Of a DNA stretch of 44,282 bases, positions 24,060 through 33,003 are shown piece by piece; the first letter of the stretch is position 1, and the number at the start of each line of letters is the position of its first letter. The notes below the pieces were generated by a model. That model searched no databases, was not told the DNA's origin, and was given only the letters and a program-made list of their open reading frames with translations. This DNA comes from a virus: the IMG/VR virus record IMGVR_UViG_3300033145_000547, positions 1 to 44,282 of that record. One strand, 5' to 3'. The position numbers and the translations under genes are program-made.

Positions 24060-24554
24060 TTAATAACACCACAAAACCGAAGCCGTCGCTTGTAACACCG
24101 CATCAGCGTTGTAAAACGTCACGACGGTTGCCTGTGCCGGTATGGAATAACTATCACTCTGCAAAAGCTCTATTCCGGTTGTCGCGCTCGGATCAGTGCT
24201 GCTCGGCAAAAAATATACCACATCCGGATTAGTTAATCTTGTCGTAACGACGAACCACTGCGAAGCCGTAGCCGTGCTTACCGAAGCTGTGGCGTTGGCC
24301 GCAATCGTAACAACATCGTATTCAAGACCGCTGCAAACGGCAGCGCCAACACCGCTGACATACCATGCTTTTGTTGTTGTATCCGCACCGATTTCAACCC
24401 ATTCCCCGGCTACGGGATCATATCCCATCGACGTTTTCTGCCCGTTATTGTCGGTATGCGATGAAGGTTGGGCGGTCGTGACGCCGACAAACACAGTGGC
24501 CGCAATCATATACACAAAAAACGCCACGCCTATAAAAATATACAGTTTTTTCAT
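24060..24554 (-). CDS. Beta-rich protein with N-terminal signal/anchor, 164 aa
   Basis: MKKLYIFIGVAFFVYMIAATVFVGVTTAQPSS has the basic start, hydrophobic core and TTAQ-type cleavage region of a signal peptide, or an uncleaved anchor. AAAAGGAGGACGCT fixes the start. The remainder is beta-rich and Thr/Ser/Ala-heavy (VTIAANATASVSTATASQWFVVTTRL) with two cysteines. It lies between capsid-region genes and the signal-bearing fibre. It may be a fibre partner or chaperone, or a surface protein of the infected cell. No family is recognised. Confidence 0.65.
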   Translation of the reverse strand: MKKLYIFIGVAFFVYMIAATVFVGVTTAQPSSHTDNNGQKTSMGYDPVAGEWVEIGADTTTKAWYVSGVGAAVCSGLEYDVVTIAANATASVSTATASQWFVVTTRLTNPDVVYFLPSSTDPSATTGIELLQSDSYSIPAQATVVTFYNADAVLQATASVLWCY

Positions 24555-24566
24555 AGCGTCCTCCTT

Positions 24567-24830
24567 TTACGATATTGCATAAAGCCCGCGCACTATCAGA
24601 TAACTTGTACCCGATGCGGTCGCGCCGGTAATTTTTACGTCAGAGCCGTCCCAGAACGCTTGCGCGACACCAGAAGTATCGGCATTGTCGAGAAAATGAG
24701 CTTCGTCCACGCTGTCCCATATTGTATCTACAAGCGTGTGGTCGTTGCCATCGGGTTTAAGCTCATATTTTCTCTCCATCGCGCCGGAAGATGTTCTTTT
24801 TTCCCTTACCATTTCTTCGCCCCAAGCCAT
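24567..24830 (-). CDS. Small virion-operon protein, 87 aa
   Basis: AAAGGAGGCCATAATA precedes MAWGEEMVREKRTSSG. The sequence has a charged start and a beta-rich end (QAFWDGSDVKITGATASGTSYLIVRGLYAIS), similar in style to small head or fibre proteins. It lies between the DUF115 gene and the signal-bearing 164-aa gene. No family is recognised. Confidence 0.6.
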   Translation of the reverse strand: MAWGEEMVREKRTSSGAMERKYELKPDGNDHTLVDTIWDSVDEAHFLDNADTSGVAQAFWDGSDVKITGATASGTSYLIVRGLYAIS

Positions 24831-24845
24831 TATTATGGCCTCCTT

Positions 24846-25688
24846 TCAGTTTGCGGATTCTATACCGCGAATCCATGACGGCAACATGCTTCCGCCTGAC
24901 ATATTTATAAACTCAATATCAGGATGATAAACAGGAAGCAGATTGAAATTTGTTGCCGCTGTATCAAAAACCGGATATGTATAAGTCCCGTTCCCAACAT
25001 CCCGCACCGGAATATGGGGATTGGTTATATAGTCTGCTGCCTCTTGCTTGCTCCGGAAACTTAATTCGTTCCCTATAACAATTATTTGGTCAAAACCACA
25101 CCAGATAGCAATATCCACAGCAGAGTATGTCACAACTCCGCCCTCTCGAACCATCGCTATGTGGTTGCCGAACTCTTGCTTCGCAAGAGACCAGAATGGA
25201 TTAAACGGATTCATGGCACCGAACCACAAAATTGTACCGACATGAACCTTTGTGACAACCAAACCGCTTGTAACCAGCGATAAAACCGCTGTGTCTTCCT
25301 TTGCGAAATCGGCATAAAAATCAGCCACCTTAGATTGCCAATCACACGTTACGGTAAAAAGCGGTTTGATACCGTTTTCCTTCAAGTAGCTTAACGATTT
25401 GTCAACAGAAATAATCGGTATACATGATTCGTGTTGCGCCTTCAGCCATTCTATATTGTTGGACAAAGAGGGGCCTGCCCCACAAACAATGACAGACCCC
25501 TCGTGTATTCCGTATTCGGAATTTATCCAGCCGTCAAAATCATCGGCAATCGACATGTTGAAGTTAACGTTATCAACGTATTCAGGCCAACGGGCCTTTA
25601 TCGTTGCGAGGTTTTCCTTCATGGACTCTCTCGCCACATTCTCGTTGAGTTGATATGCCTCAAATTTTGTCCATTCCCGATAATCCAT
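24846..25688 (-). CDS. DUF115 / MptE-like (Maf-type) protein, 280 aa
   Basis: The core pattern of the DUF115 family is clear. SVIVCGAGPSLSNNIEWLKA (about 65-84) is a Rossmann-like glycine loop. It is followed by IPIISVDKSLSYLKENGIKPLFTVTCDWQ (about 90-118), with later GGVVTYSAVDIAIWCGFDQIIVIGNELSF. The family includes archaeal 6-hydroxymethylpterin diphosphokinases and Maf proteins, which transfer nonulosonic acids to flagellin. The position among virion genes, next to decoration and fibre genes, makes virion glycosylation a reasonable idea, but the substrate is not shown by the sequence. Confidence 0.7.
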   Translation of the reverse strand: MDYREWTKFEAYQLNENVARESMKENLATIKARWPEYVDNVNFNMSIADDFDGWINSEYGIHEGSVIVCGAGPSLSNNIEWLKAQHESCIPIISVDKSLSYLKENGIKPLFTVTCDWQSKVADFYADFAKEDTAVLSLVTSGLVVTKVHVGTILWFGAMNPFNPFWSLAKQEFGNHIAMVREGGVVTYSAVDIAIWCGFDQIIVIGNELSFRSKQEAADYITNPHIPVRDVGNGTYTYPVFDTAATNFNLLPVYHPDIEFINMSGGSMLPSWIRGIESAN

Positions 25689-25700
25689 AAAAACTCTCCG

Positions 25701-26168
25701 CTACTCGATTTCTGCCCTTACGGTAAGCGCGGAAGCACCGGCGGTTTGGGCCGCGCGAACATAGCCGAGTATCTGATAAGTTGCGGCTACGCCCGAAGAC
25801 ATTGCGAGCACTTTGCCCACAGAGGCCGCGCCCGCGCCGATGACGGGTGCGCCGACGCTCGCGCTGCGCACGGTATCGTGAAAACACGTCACGTCGCCCC
25901 ATGTCAAGAACCAGCCATACTGCCCCGCCGTCATGGCTGCGGCTGCAAATCCGCCGCTGTCGTTGAAGCCAACCGTGTCCGTAACGATATTACTGTTCGC
26001 ATCGGTTTTGGTCACATGAGTGCCAGCAACACAAGCCGCGCTGGCCCCGCTGTCATACTGGCGGAAAAAATACTTTTTTCCACTGTCGTATGTCCACGAA
26101 CCGATGTTGTATTCGTCGTTATCATACACGGTTGTAATGTCTTCTCTTTCATGAATGTATCCTGCCAT
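25701..26168 (-). CDS. Head decoration protein candidate, 155 aa
   Basis: This protein is encoded directly after the capsid gene. It is rich in Ala, Gly, Ser and Thr, and has beta segments (QYGWFLTWGDVTCFHDTV, VGKVLAMSSGVAATYQILGYVRAAQ) like small capsid-decoration proteins. AAGGAGTAAAGATCA precedes the ATG. The call rests on position, size and composition. Confidence 0.6.
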   Translation of the reverse strand: MAGYIHEREDITTVYDNDEYNIGSWTYDSGKKYFFRQYDSGASAACVAGTHVTKTDANSNIVTDTVGFNDSGGFAAAAMTAGQYGWFLTWGDVTCFHDTVRSASVGAPVIGAGAASVGKVLAMSSGVAATYQILGYVRAAQTAGASALTVRAEIE

Positions 26169-26215
26169 TGATCTTTACTCCTTTCTTAAAATTACTGCCT
26201 CGGCCAACGTCATTC

Positions 26216-27253
26216 CTACCAGTGGAATATGCCGTTGAGATTCGGCATCGTAAGAATGTATTGACCATTCCAGTACATGTACTGGATATAAGTATGCTGC
26301 TCGGTTCTTTCCATCGGCCCCTCAAGCGCCATGTCTTCGCTGGGATCAACCATCCACGACATCCCATCCTTGGTGTTCAGAAAATAAATCCGGTCGATGT
26401 TCGCATCCAGCAATCCGCCGTCGTCCTTGATAGTCATGGCGGGCGTCGGAATAATGTTCGCATTCTTGAACTTGATGCTTTCCGGGAATGATAAATCCCT
26501 CTCCCGCTGACTCGCGTCGAACCACTTATCAGACTGCGCGATTACCTTGATGCGCCTGTAGCCCTCTGCGCTGCACACGATCAGGTCGGGACTCTTGCCG
26601 TCTCTCGAACATTTCCCGTAAAGCTGCTCCATCTTGTTGGTGTCGAGAGCGTTGAGATTTGCCAGCGTGGTATTCCACGGTCTGAGCCACCTTGTATCGT
26701 CTGTGGCGTCCCTGGTATGCCCCGCGTATGTTCCCGCCGTAGGATCGTCGGGAAGCCCGTACTGAAGCCCGTAGATGTGATGTCCGGCCGGGCCCACCAT
26801 CGCGGTTCCGTTGGCATCGTTGGTTCCGTTGCCGTGTAAATTCAGAGCAAGCCGTTTTGAAAAGCCATCTTTGGCGGCGTCTATTGCCTGTGCCACATAA
26901 TCAAGCTGTGCATCCGGCCCCTTGTTCTGAATCTTATCGGTTCTGTAATAAACGATACCGATACTCATAGCGCTTCGGGGAAGGGACAAGTCTTTGAAAA
27001 GCGGAGTCTTTTCGCTTTCAACGTCAGACGGCCCCCAATATCCTGTTGCGTCGGGAAGATTATACCTTATCTTCCATTCGACCAGGCCGCCGCCGTCAAG
27101 CGGCTCCTTGCAGTTGTCATTCATGTACTTGAGAATCGGATAGTTTTCTCCGACTGCATCTTTCAGACCGGCAAGCAATTTGGTAATTGGTGCCGAAACC
27201 TGAATATCGTTAAGCGTTGCCAAAAACGCTTGCGTTGTAGCATCTGAAGCCAT
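26216..27253 (-). CDS. Major capsid protein, 345 aa (HK97 fold expected)
   Basis: Order (portal, scaffold, this gene) and size fit a major capsid protein. The sequence has an N-terminal helical arm (FLATLNDIQVSAPITKLLAGLKDAVG), a spine-helix-like region (LDYVAQAIDAAKDGFSKRLALNLHG, about 128-152) and a later domain with SPDLIVCSAEGYRRIKVIAQ and IDRIYFLNTKDGMSWMVDP, a typical late-capsid pattern. The end is YMYWNGQYILTMPNLNGIFHW. It forms the icosahedral shell. No fused protease or delta domain is obvious, since a separate scaffold precedes it. Confidence 0.85.
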   Translation of the reverse strand: MASDATTQAFLATLNDIQVSAPITKLLAGLKDAVGENYPILKYMNDNCKEPLDGGGLVEWKIRYNLPDATGYWGPSDVESEKTPLFKDLSLPRSAMSIGIVYYRTDKIQNKGPDAQLDYVAQAIDAAKDGFSKRLALNLHGNGTNDANGTAMVGPAGHHIYGLQYGLPDDPTAGTYAGHTRDATDDTRWLRPWNTTLANLNALDTNKMEQLYGKCSRDGKSPDLIVCSAEGYRRIKVIAQSDKWFDASQRERDLSFPESIKFKNANIIPTPAMTIKDDGGLLDANIDRIYFLNTKDGMSWMVDPSEDMALEGPMERTEQHTYIQYMYWNGQYILTMPNLNGIFHW

Positions 27254-27275
27254 GTCGTATTACTCCTTTCTTGAA

Positions 27276-28088
27276 TTATCCATACTTCGCGGTATCTCCC
27301 GATTTTATATCGGCAAGAATATCGCTATATTTCGTTGAGGCTTTCGCCCCTGCCGATGGAGATACATCCGCTGGCGGTATCGCCGACCCCGCCATGTCTC
27401 TGACGGTTTTATCGGCTGCCTCCCGCTCCGGTGAAATCGCTGGCTTTTCGTTAACAAGCCTCACGGCCGTGCTGTGCATCTTCGCCACAAAAGAAGCCTG
27501 TTCTTTTGTCGCGACGCCTGAATTGATAAGCTTTAATGCCCCGCGGTAGCCGCCATAGTCGGATAGCAAAACATTAAGTTCGCCAATAACTTTATTCAAA
27601 AGTACGGGATCACCGGCGAGGTCCGGATTCTCTTGCTCAAATTTGCTTATGTCTTGAGCATAAGATTCCTGGACGTCTCGCGCTTTGTCGCGTTTCTGAG
27701 AAGCAGCAAACTCCTCAAATGCTTCGAGCTTCTTTGCCATCTTCTCAAGGGGAGGTGATTCGCCGTATTCTTCGCGCAACTCGTTTATCAAGTTCGGCTC
27801 AGAAGTTTCGGGTTGGCTTTCCGGCTTTGTTTCGGCAGCCTCAAGCTCCTCTGCGCGGCGTTTATAATATGCCGCCTCCTGAGATTTCCTTGTAAGTTCC
27901 GCTGCGCTATTCTTGTAGCCTTCTTCCAGTTTTTCAGGTGATTCGTAGATTCCAGCCCATTTCTTCGACTGTTCTGTAGAATCCTGTCCCTCTGGCTTCG
28001 GGCTACCTTCGGGGGTGTTCTGCGCGGGCGGTTGCACTTTTACCTCAGTGTCCGTCGTTTCAGATTGCACCGGTGCTTCTGCTGACAT
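27276..28088 (-). CDS. Scaffolding protein, 270 aa
   Basis: The protein is highly charged and helical, rich in Glu, Lys, Gln and Ala, with a Pro-rich disordered start (VQPPAQNTPEGSPKPEGQDS). Its central helices include KLEEGYKNSAAELTRKSQEA and LEKMAKKLEAFEEFAASQKR. It ends YSDILADIKSGDTAKYG. Composition, size and the place between portal and capsid are those of podovirus scaffolds, which direct procapsid assembly and then leave. A basic C-terminal helix-turn-helix for capsid binding is not obvious. Confidence 0.8.
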   Translation of the reverse strand: MSAEAPVQSETTDTEVKVQPPAQNTPEGSPKPEGQDSTEQSKKWAGIYESPEKLEEGYKNSAAELTRKSQEAAYYKRRAEELEAAETKPESQPETSEPNLINELREEYGESPPLEKMAKKLEAFEEFAASQKRDKARDVQESYAQDISKFEQENPDLAGDPVLLNKVIGELNVLLSDYGGYRGALKLINSGVATKEQASFVAKMHSTAVRLVNEKPAISPEREAADKTVRDMAGSAIPPADVSPSAGAKASTKYSDILADIKSGDTAKYG

Positions 28089-28103
28089 AATATAATCCTC
28101 CTT

Positions 28104-30035
28104 TTAGGATGGGCGGGCTGGCGCGGCAGCAGCCACGGCCTTTTCCCGCTGTGTTATTTTCGGCCCCGCAGGATTGTTGTCACGCCCAATCTCTGCGTTG
28201 CCCTTTGTTCCTTGATTGCCTTGTGCGTTTTGTGCAGCTACGGCTTCTCGCATCTGTTGAAGCCGCTGTTCGAGCTTTTTCTTTCCCCTTATTTTCAGGA
28301 CATCGTGAACAAACGGAGCATCTATTACCGGAACTCCGTATCCGTCTTTCATTTGCATTAAAAGGCTTACGAACTCAAGCCTTCCAATCGGATCAACCGG
28401 GAAATGCGTATCGTCGCCGATCTCACAATCAACACTGGCCGTAACCTCCAGAAAATCGAACGGCAAAACAGGCGGTATCTCGTCTTCTTCCTTGACCCTT
28501 ATCCTTCTGCCCTTTTTGTGCGTAAGTCTCATCAGGTCAAATATTTGTTTACCTGCCCGAATCTGTGACAGGCGGCCAGCCTCGGTAGACGGACCCAATG
28601 TTTGTTTTGTTCCGGCCTGTAAAGCAAGTATGGCTCGCCCGCTTGTGCCAGCAGACGGTGATTCACCGCGAGAAGGTTCAAAGATTCTCGTTATTCTTTT
28701 TGCTTTTTGATCAATTATTGCTAACATCTGGCCGATGTCGCCTATAGCTGGCTTTGCGCCATCTATGTGTACGCTCGCCATCGAACCCCTTATTTCTCTT
28801 ATCTCGACGTTTCTGCTGGTCCATTTATCCTTATTTACAGCAGAGCCTTCTCTGATATAAACTTGTGTGCTTGAATTTTCTTTTACGTTTATTGTTGCCT
28901 GTTGCATAAACAGTGATTCCATAGCCTGCAATGCCCTGAGCGGTGTCGCAACAGCTTTCCCGTAAATGCTTTTGGAGGTCCCGGTCGGCACAAGCGAATT
29001 ATACGGAAACCACGTAAACGGACTTTTGCTGTCTGTGTCTTCAAGCAATATATTCAGATCGGGAACAAATATTATTACTCTGCCGGTTGGATATTTCGGA
29101 ACCTCGATTGGCGTTTTGGCGGTAATAATCTCGCCTGTTTCCGGGTCTTGCTGCTCTATATCCTGATAATCCGTCTTTGTTGTGTTGTCGCGCCAGTAAG
29201 ACACAACGATCTTGACCATGTTCTTGTAATCATTATCCTTGCCGGAATCGCCGCCTTCTTTCGCTGTTTCTTTTTCGCCTTCCGTGGCGTGTATCTTTTT
29301 TCTGTGTTTCGGCCATCTTTTACGCGCTTCCCATACCCGCATAAACTTTTCTTGGAATATATATTTCGCGTCTTTGATATGCTTTGCAGCCGGATCAAAC
29401 ATTATGTGTTTCGCGGCCACAATATCGCTTCTTACATCAAATTCCTGCATTTCGGGATCGAACACTATGTACTGCTCGGTGAACGCCGCCCCGTCAATTC
29501 GGGCATCTGTCTTTAATTTATTTTGCTCCACGTTGTAACCGTTGCGCTCCATCCAGTCTTCAAGACATACTTCCCAATATTTTGTAACTATTTCCTGTGG
29601 GGTCATGTAGCCGGTGCCGCCAAATTCGGGCGAAAGTAATTCGACTATCCACGGCTCGGAATTATCGAGGAAGCCTTTCATGTTCACGGCTGGCATAGGA
29701 TATATACGCGGATTGCCTTCGTCTTCAATCGCGACCAAATCATCTATCTCATTGGCAACAAGCGTGCTGTTATATACTTCTTTGTCGTTTTCCTTGTTTT
29801 CGGATACCGTTGCCGCCCCGCCCCATATATCGTGATCCGCGCCCTCATAAGCCTTGCGGTTCTTTTGCCATATAATTTTTCTTGGCTTATGTCGTTCAAG
29901 ACATTCTTCATACATTTCAACAACGTAACCAAAGACATCTTTGCTGCCGACGCTTTCGTGAAATTCAATATCCGGCTCGGCATTTATGGCGTTCTTTGCA
30001 TCCATGCTTATGTTGAACGGGCCTACTTTAGCCAT
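28104..30035 (-). CDS. Portal protein, 643 aa
   Basis: The gene follows the large terminase directly and precedes the scaffold. The sequence has portal-like features: a helical N-terminus (VVEMYEECLERHKPRKIIW), TKYWEVCLEDWMERNGYNVEQ, a large beta-rich wing and clip region (GRVIIFVPDLNILLEDTDSKSPFTWFPYNSLVPTGTSKSIYGKAV), and a stem-like helix (ATPLRALQAMESLFMQQATINVKENSS). The C-terminus is long, helical and Gln-rich (RLQQMREAVAAQNAQGNQG), as in P22-type portals. It forms the dodecameric DNA channel. Confidence 0.9.
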   Translation of the reverse strand: MAKVGPFNISMDAKNAINAEPDIEFHESVGSKDVFGYVVEMYEECLERHKPRKIIWQKNRKAYEGADHDIWGGAATVSENKENDKEVYNSTLVANEIDDLVAIEDEGNPRIYPMPAVNMKGFLDNSEPWIVELLSPEFGGTGYMTPQEIVTKYWEVCLEDWMERNGYNVEQNKLKTDARIDGAAFTEQYIVFDPEMQEFDVRSDIVAAKHIMFDPAAKHIKDAKYIFQEKFMRVWEARKRWPKHRKKIHATEGEKETAKEGGDSGKDNDYKNMVKIVVSYWRDNTTKTDYQDIEQQDPETGEIITAKTPIEVPKYPTGRVIIFVPDLNILLEDTDSKSPFTWFPYNSLVPTGTSKSIYGKAVATPLRALQAMESLFMQQATINVKENSSTQVYIREGSAVNKDKWTSRNVEIREIRGSMASVHIDGAKPAIGDIGQMLAIIDQKAKRITRIFEPSRGESPSAGTSGRAILALQAGTKQTLGPSTEAGRLSQIRAGKQIFDLMRLTHKKGRRIRVKEEDEIPPVLPFDFLEVTASVDCEIGDDTHFPVDPIGRLEFVSLLMQMKDGYGVPVIDAPFVHDVLKIRGKKKLEQRLQQMREAVAAQNAQGNQGTKGNAEIGRDNNPAGPKITQREKAVAAAAPARPS

Positions 30036-31919
30036 TTAAGCTATCTCCCATTCGTATTCTTCCTGGTCGCCATGCTTGGCATATACAGCATGTTGCTGAT
30101 CTATAATTCTTTTTCTTTCCGCCCTCATATCTTGCCACTGTTCGTATTCTGATTTTTCCGATGGTTTTTTCTGGTAATCAACCGTGCTGATGTGCGCCCA
30201 TTCCGCTAATGCGGTCGCCATAAAATCATCGAGTCCGCCGCTATCGACGCCGCCCCGCTTGTTGTATCGAGCTTTCGACAACTCGCCTATTACATCGAGA
30301 TCAAATACCTGCATCTGCTTGTTTCGCACAGCCCGCGCAAAGTTATCGAGTAACAGAACTTTGGTTTTCTTGTTTGTTTGAAATCCGAGCCGGTCAGTAT
30401 CTTCCTGATATGCTATATTTTCGCCGCGCTCGCTTTTGTATGTTCTGTGATCAGGATAAATCTTCGCCAAAAATTTGAGCGTTGTCAGACCATGATTATT
30501 GCTTTCAACAACCGTATAGGCTTCATTGTACACAAATCCAATGGCGGCAATCAGTTCCGCAAACAGTTCGGGATCAATCTTGCCGCGGTATCGGAGAACA
30601 TAATTTCCGTTATCCCGCCGCCTCAGAGCAATCGCGCTGTCATCAGTTGAGCCGTCTATCGTTTCGATACCTTCCGCTACGTCACAGCCCATCTCATAAT
30701 CAACATACGCCACGGGCCATTCCCATATTTTTAAGTTGCCATGATTGTCCTCAATAAATCCTTTCTCGATTGTTTCCTCGGCCTGCTTGCCGCCGTCTGC
30801 TATTGTTTCCCACAGTGCGCTGCTCAGATAATTACACTCGCCGCGATATATGTGCGGTATGCCGCCCGACCCGTCTTCTTCCGCCTTCGCCGCCCGACGC
30901 CATTCGGCAAGCACTTTCTGCGAAAGCACCGGGCTTCCAGACCCCAAGAACGCTTCTTCCGGCGTTGTGGGATGCTCCTGGTGAAACCTGTCGAGTTTCG
31001 CATCCATGTCGGCACCGGGATATGACCTGATTTTGCGCCGACGCCAGTTAAGCATTTCAAGTGTTACCATACTGTTTTCTTGCAATTCTTTTTCTTCTTT
31101 GTCTAGTGTTTCAACAAGCCGCAACCGCGCTTTATCATTCCTGAACGGCGTTGTGTTGTCTTCCCGGTCATCAACCCATGCCGTGAAATGCGGCTGCCAC
31201 ATTGTCGGTTCGCCGTCTTCGTCTTCTCCAAGTTCGGCTTCACTCCACCTGTCATGAAATTCGGTTTTCATTCCGTTGGCGGTTGTTTCGATAAAGAAGA
31301 ACGTGTTTTCGGTGTCGATTACGGTGTCGAGCAATGCCGTCATCTGGTTTGCGGGATCAGGCCAGAACGCAAATTCAGTGGCAAGCACTATCTGGTTGGT
31401 CTGTGATCGCGCCATGTTGTCCCTGTCTGCTGTCGCCGCCCACACTTCGCCGCCGTTTGAAAACGATAGTTCGCGCTGGTTGCGCGTGTCTGGTTTTTCT
31501 GTCCACTTTGAATCTTTAAGATTAAATAAGCGAATCATTTTATACAAGGTTTTTGCGGCTGGTAAATCCTGCCCCACGATAGTTGCCTTATACCCGAAGT
31601 CACGCATCAGCAGGTACGTCATCGCGCAGTACAACGTAGACATACCGATTCTCCGCGATTTCAGCATCGTCATCCTGACCGGTACGCGAGCCAGCAGCAT
31701 TTCATTCACTTTGTCAAGGACTTTTATTTGCGCCGGTTTCAATATAAGCCTTATGAGATGCCTGTGTTTGTCCCTGATATAAAGCTTCTCAATTTCTTTT
31801 ATGTCGAAATATATGTCGTGGCGCTCTCGGTCTTCGCCTTTTATTTCGGCCAGCATCGAATTGGCTTCCGTGAGAAGGCCGTTGATGTCGTCAGCAATTT
31901 TGCTGCTAATTGCAGGCAT
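30036..31919 (-). CDS. terL: Terminase large subunit, 627 aa
   Basis: The ATPase part has a Walker A variant KSRRIGMST (87-95), Walker B with catalytic acid IVLATE (177-182) and the coupling motif ETTANG (211-216). The RNase H-like nuclease part shows acidic residues in GCDVAEG (Asp413), VVESNNHG (Glu472) and GLDDFMATALAEW (Asp564/565). The enzyme drives DNA into the procapsid through the portal and cuts genome ends. The adjacent portal gene begins immediately after its stop. Length is typical of large terminases. Confidence 0.95.
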   Translation of the reverse strand: MPAISSKIADDINGLLTEANSMLAEIKGEDRERHDIYFDIKEIEKLYIRDKHRHLIRLILKPAQIKVLDKVNEMLLARVPVRMTMLKSRRIGMSTLYCAMTYLLMRDFGYKATIVGQDLPAAKTLYKMIRLFNLKDSKWTEKPDTRNQRELSFSNGGEVWAATADRDNMARSQTNQIVLATEFAFWPDPANQMTALLDTVIDTENTFFFIETTANGMKTEFHDRWSEAELGEDEDGEPTMWQPHFTAWVDDREDNTTPFRNDKARLRLVETLDKEEKELQENSMVTLEMLNWRRRKIRSYPGADMDAKLDRFHQEHPTTPEEAFLGSGSPVLSQKVLAEWRRAAKAEEDGSGGIPHIYRGECNYLSSALWETIADGGKQAEETIEKGFIEDNHGNLKIWEWPVAYVDYEMGCDVAEGIETIDGSTDDSAIALRRRDNGNYVLRYRGKIDPELFAELIAAIGFVYNEAYTVVESNNHGLTTLKFLAKIYPDHRTYKSERGENIAYQEDTDRLGFQTNKKTKVLLLDNFARAVRNKQMQVFDLDVIGELSKARYNKRGGVDSGGLDDFMATALAEWAHISTVDYQKKPSEKSEYEQWQDMRAERKRIIDQQHAVYAKHGDQEEYEWEIA

Positions 31920-32425
31920 TATGTTTTATCTGCCATTTCTAATTTCGCCTTTAACCGTTCATTCTCTGCTTTAAGAACCTTGTTTTCGGCGAGTGCCGTC
32001 CTGCCGGCATCGGCGTATTTGCTTAAAGTCTTTTTTATTTTTGCGATTTTTTCTTCATAATCTTCACCGAGCAACTTGATGTTCTCGGCGCACATCTTTA
32101 CAATCTTTGTTCCGCCCTCTGCTATCCTGAGACTGTTCTTTGAACCGTCATTGATGGCCGCCGCGCTTCCCCTGATTATCTTCTGAATCGTTTCTTTGTT
32201 CCCCTGTACCGTATTAAGATCGTCGTCTTCGATATTAAAATATATAACCTTCTTTCTCGGTTTCGCCTGTAGATTAAGCCATTCCTTGATTTCTTCCCTC
32301 AGGCTCTTGTCTTTAATTTTTGCCAGTATTGCTTTCTGGCCGTCTTTGATGGCTTCTTCCGTGATCTCCCCGATAGTCATGCCGGTAACGCCGGGAACGG
32401 GGGTTTTCTTGCGATCATCGCTCAT
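31919..32425 (-). CDS. Putative small terminase subunit, 168 aa
   Basis: Located directly upstream of the large terminase (one-base overlap). It has an N-terminal helical segment (MTIGEITEEAIKDGQKAILAKIKDKSLREEIKEWLN), a central region and a long C-terminal coiled coil (YEEKIAKIKKTLSKYAD...ENKVLKAENERLKAKLEM). Small terminases combine a DNA-binding part with helical oligomerisation, so position and form fit. No explicit HTH is recognised, and the coiled coil would also suit another packaging or scaffold factor. Confidence 0.55.
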   Translation of the reverse strand: MSDDRKKTPVPGVTGMTIGEITEEAIKDGQKAILAKIKDKSLREEIKEWLNLQAKPRKKVIYFNIEDDDLNTVQGNKETIQKIIRGSAAAINDGSKNSLRIAEGGTKIVKMCAENIKLLGEDYEEKIAKIKKTLSKYADAGRTALAENKVLKAENERLKAKLEMADKT

Positions 32426-32628
32426 TATTTCTTTTTCTTTCTGGTCTTTTTCTTTTTCGGCGGCGGCAGCTTGTGGCCCGCCGCCCGCGCCTTGCTCATC
32501 GAGATTGCCGTGTGTTGTTTTTTCGCCTGTTTCTTTGTCCCGTTTACACTTGATTTGATCTTTTTGCCCTTCTGTGGGCCACTCCCATGAACGATAATAT
32601 ATTTTTTACCACGCTTTTTAACGGTCAT
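32425..32628 (-). CDS. Highly basic small protein, 67 aa
   Basis: About 40 percent of residues are Lys or Arg: MTVKKRGKKYIIVHGSGPQKGKK at the start and KLPPPKKKKTRKKKK at the end. This suggests nucleic-acid binding, for example histone-like or packaging-accessory. Its stop overlaps the start of the putative small terminase. Specific function is unknown. Confidence 0.65.
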   Translation of the reverse strand: MTVKKRGKKYIIVHGSGPQKGKKIKSSVNGTKKQAKKQHTAISMSKARAAGHKLPPPKKKKTRKKKK

Positions 32629-32640
32629 AATTCACTCTCT

Positions 32641-33003
32641 CTACCTGTTATGAATTGCACATCGGCCAAGTTCGTTGTCAAACCATTCGCATTTTTGACC
32701 AGCGCATGGAAAATTAGTTGCAAACAGCGGACAAAACCCACGTGCCGGATCGTCGAGCAAATCTTCGGGATCACGGTTATGCGGCTGTTCTTTTTCCGCT
32801 TCTGTTAATTCCGGCGTCGGGGGTTCAACGGGCGGCGCAGGCGGCTCCGGCGCGGCAGGGGCAGGCACGATAGGCGGAGCGGGGAAGCCAGGTATCGCAA
32901 TCGGCTTCATCCTGTCAGTAATCTTTTCTTCGAGGTCAGATTTTGGCGGGGCTTCATCCTTCTTTCCAGCTTCAAACGGCCTATTCTTTTTCTTTCTGCT
33001 CAT
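32641..33003 (-). CDS. Proline-rich protein with C-terminal Cys cluster, 120 aa; first gene of virion operon
   Basis: A basic start (MSRKKKNRPFEAGKKDE) is followed by a proline/alanine tract of about 45 residues (IPGFPAPPIVPAPAAPEPP) and a C-terminal domain with four cysteines (GFCPLFATNFPCAGQKCEWFDNELGRCAIHNR), likely a small metal site. ACAGGAGTTAATC precedes the ATG. It is the first gene of the leftward virion operon. No family is recognised. Confidence 0.65.
   Translation of the reverse strand: MSRKKKNRPFEAGKKDEAPPKSDLEEKITDRMKPIAIPGFPAPPIVPAPAAPEPPAPPVEPPTPELTEAEKEQPHNRDPEDLLDDPARGFCPLFATNFPCAGQKCEWFDNELGRCAIHNR

Noticed and set aside
25431-26171. Plus-strand frame of 246 codons
   Set aside because: Opposite the DUF115 and decoration genes, both well supported by order and signals.
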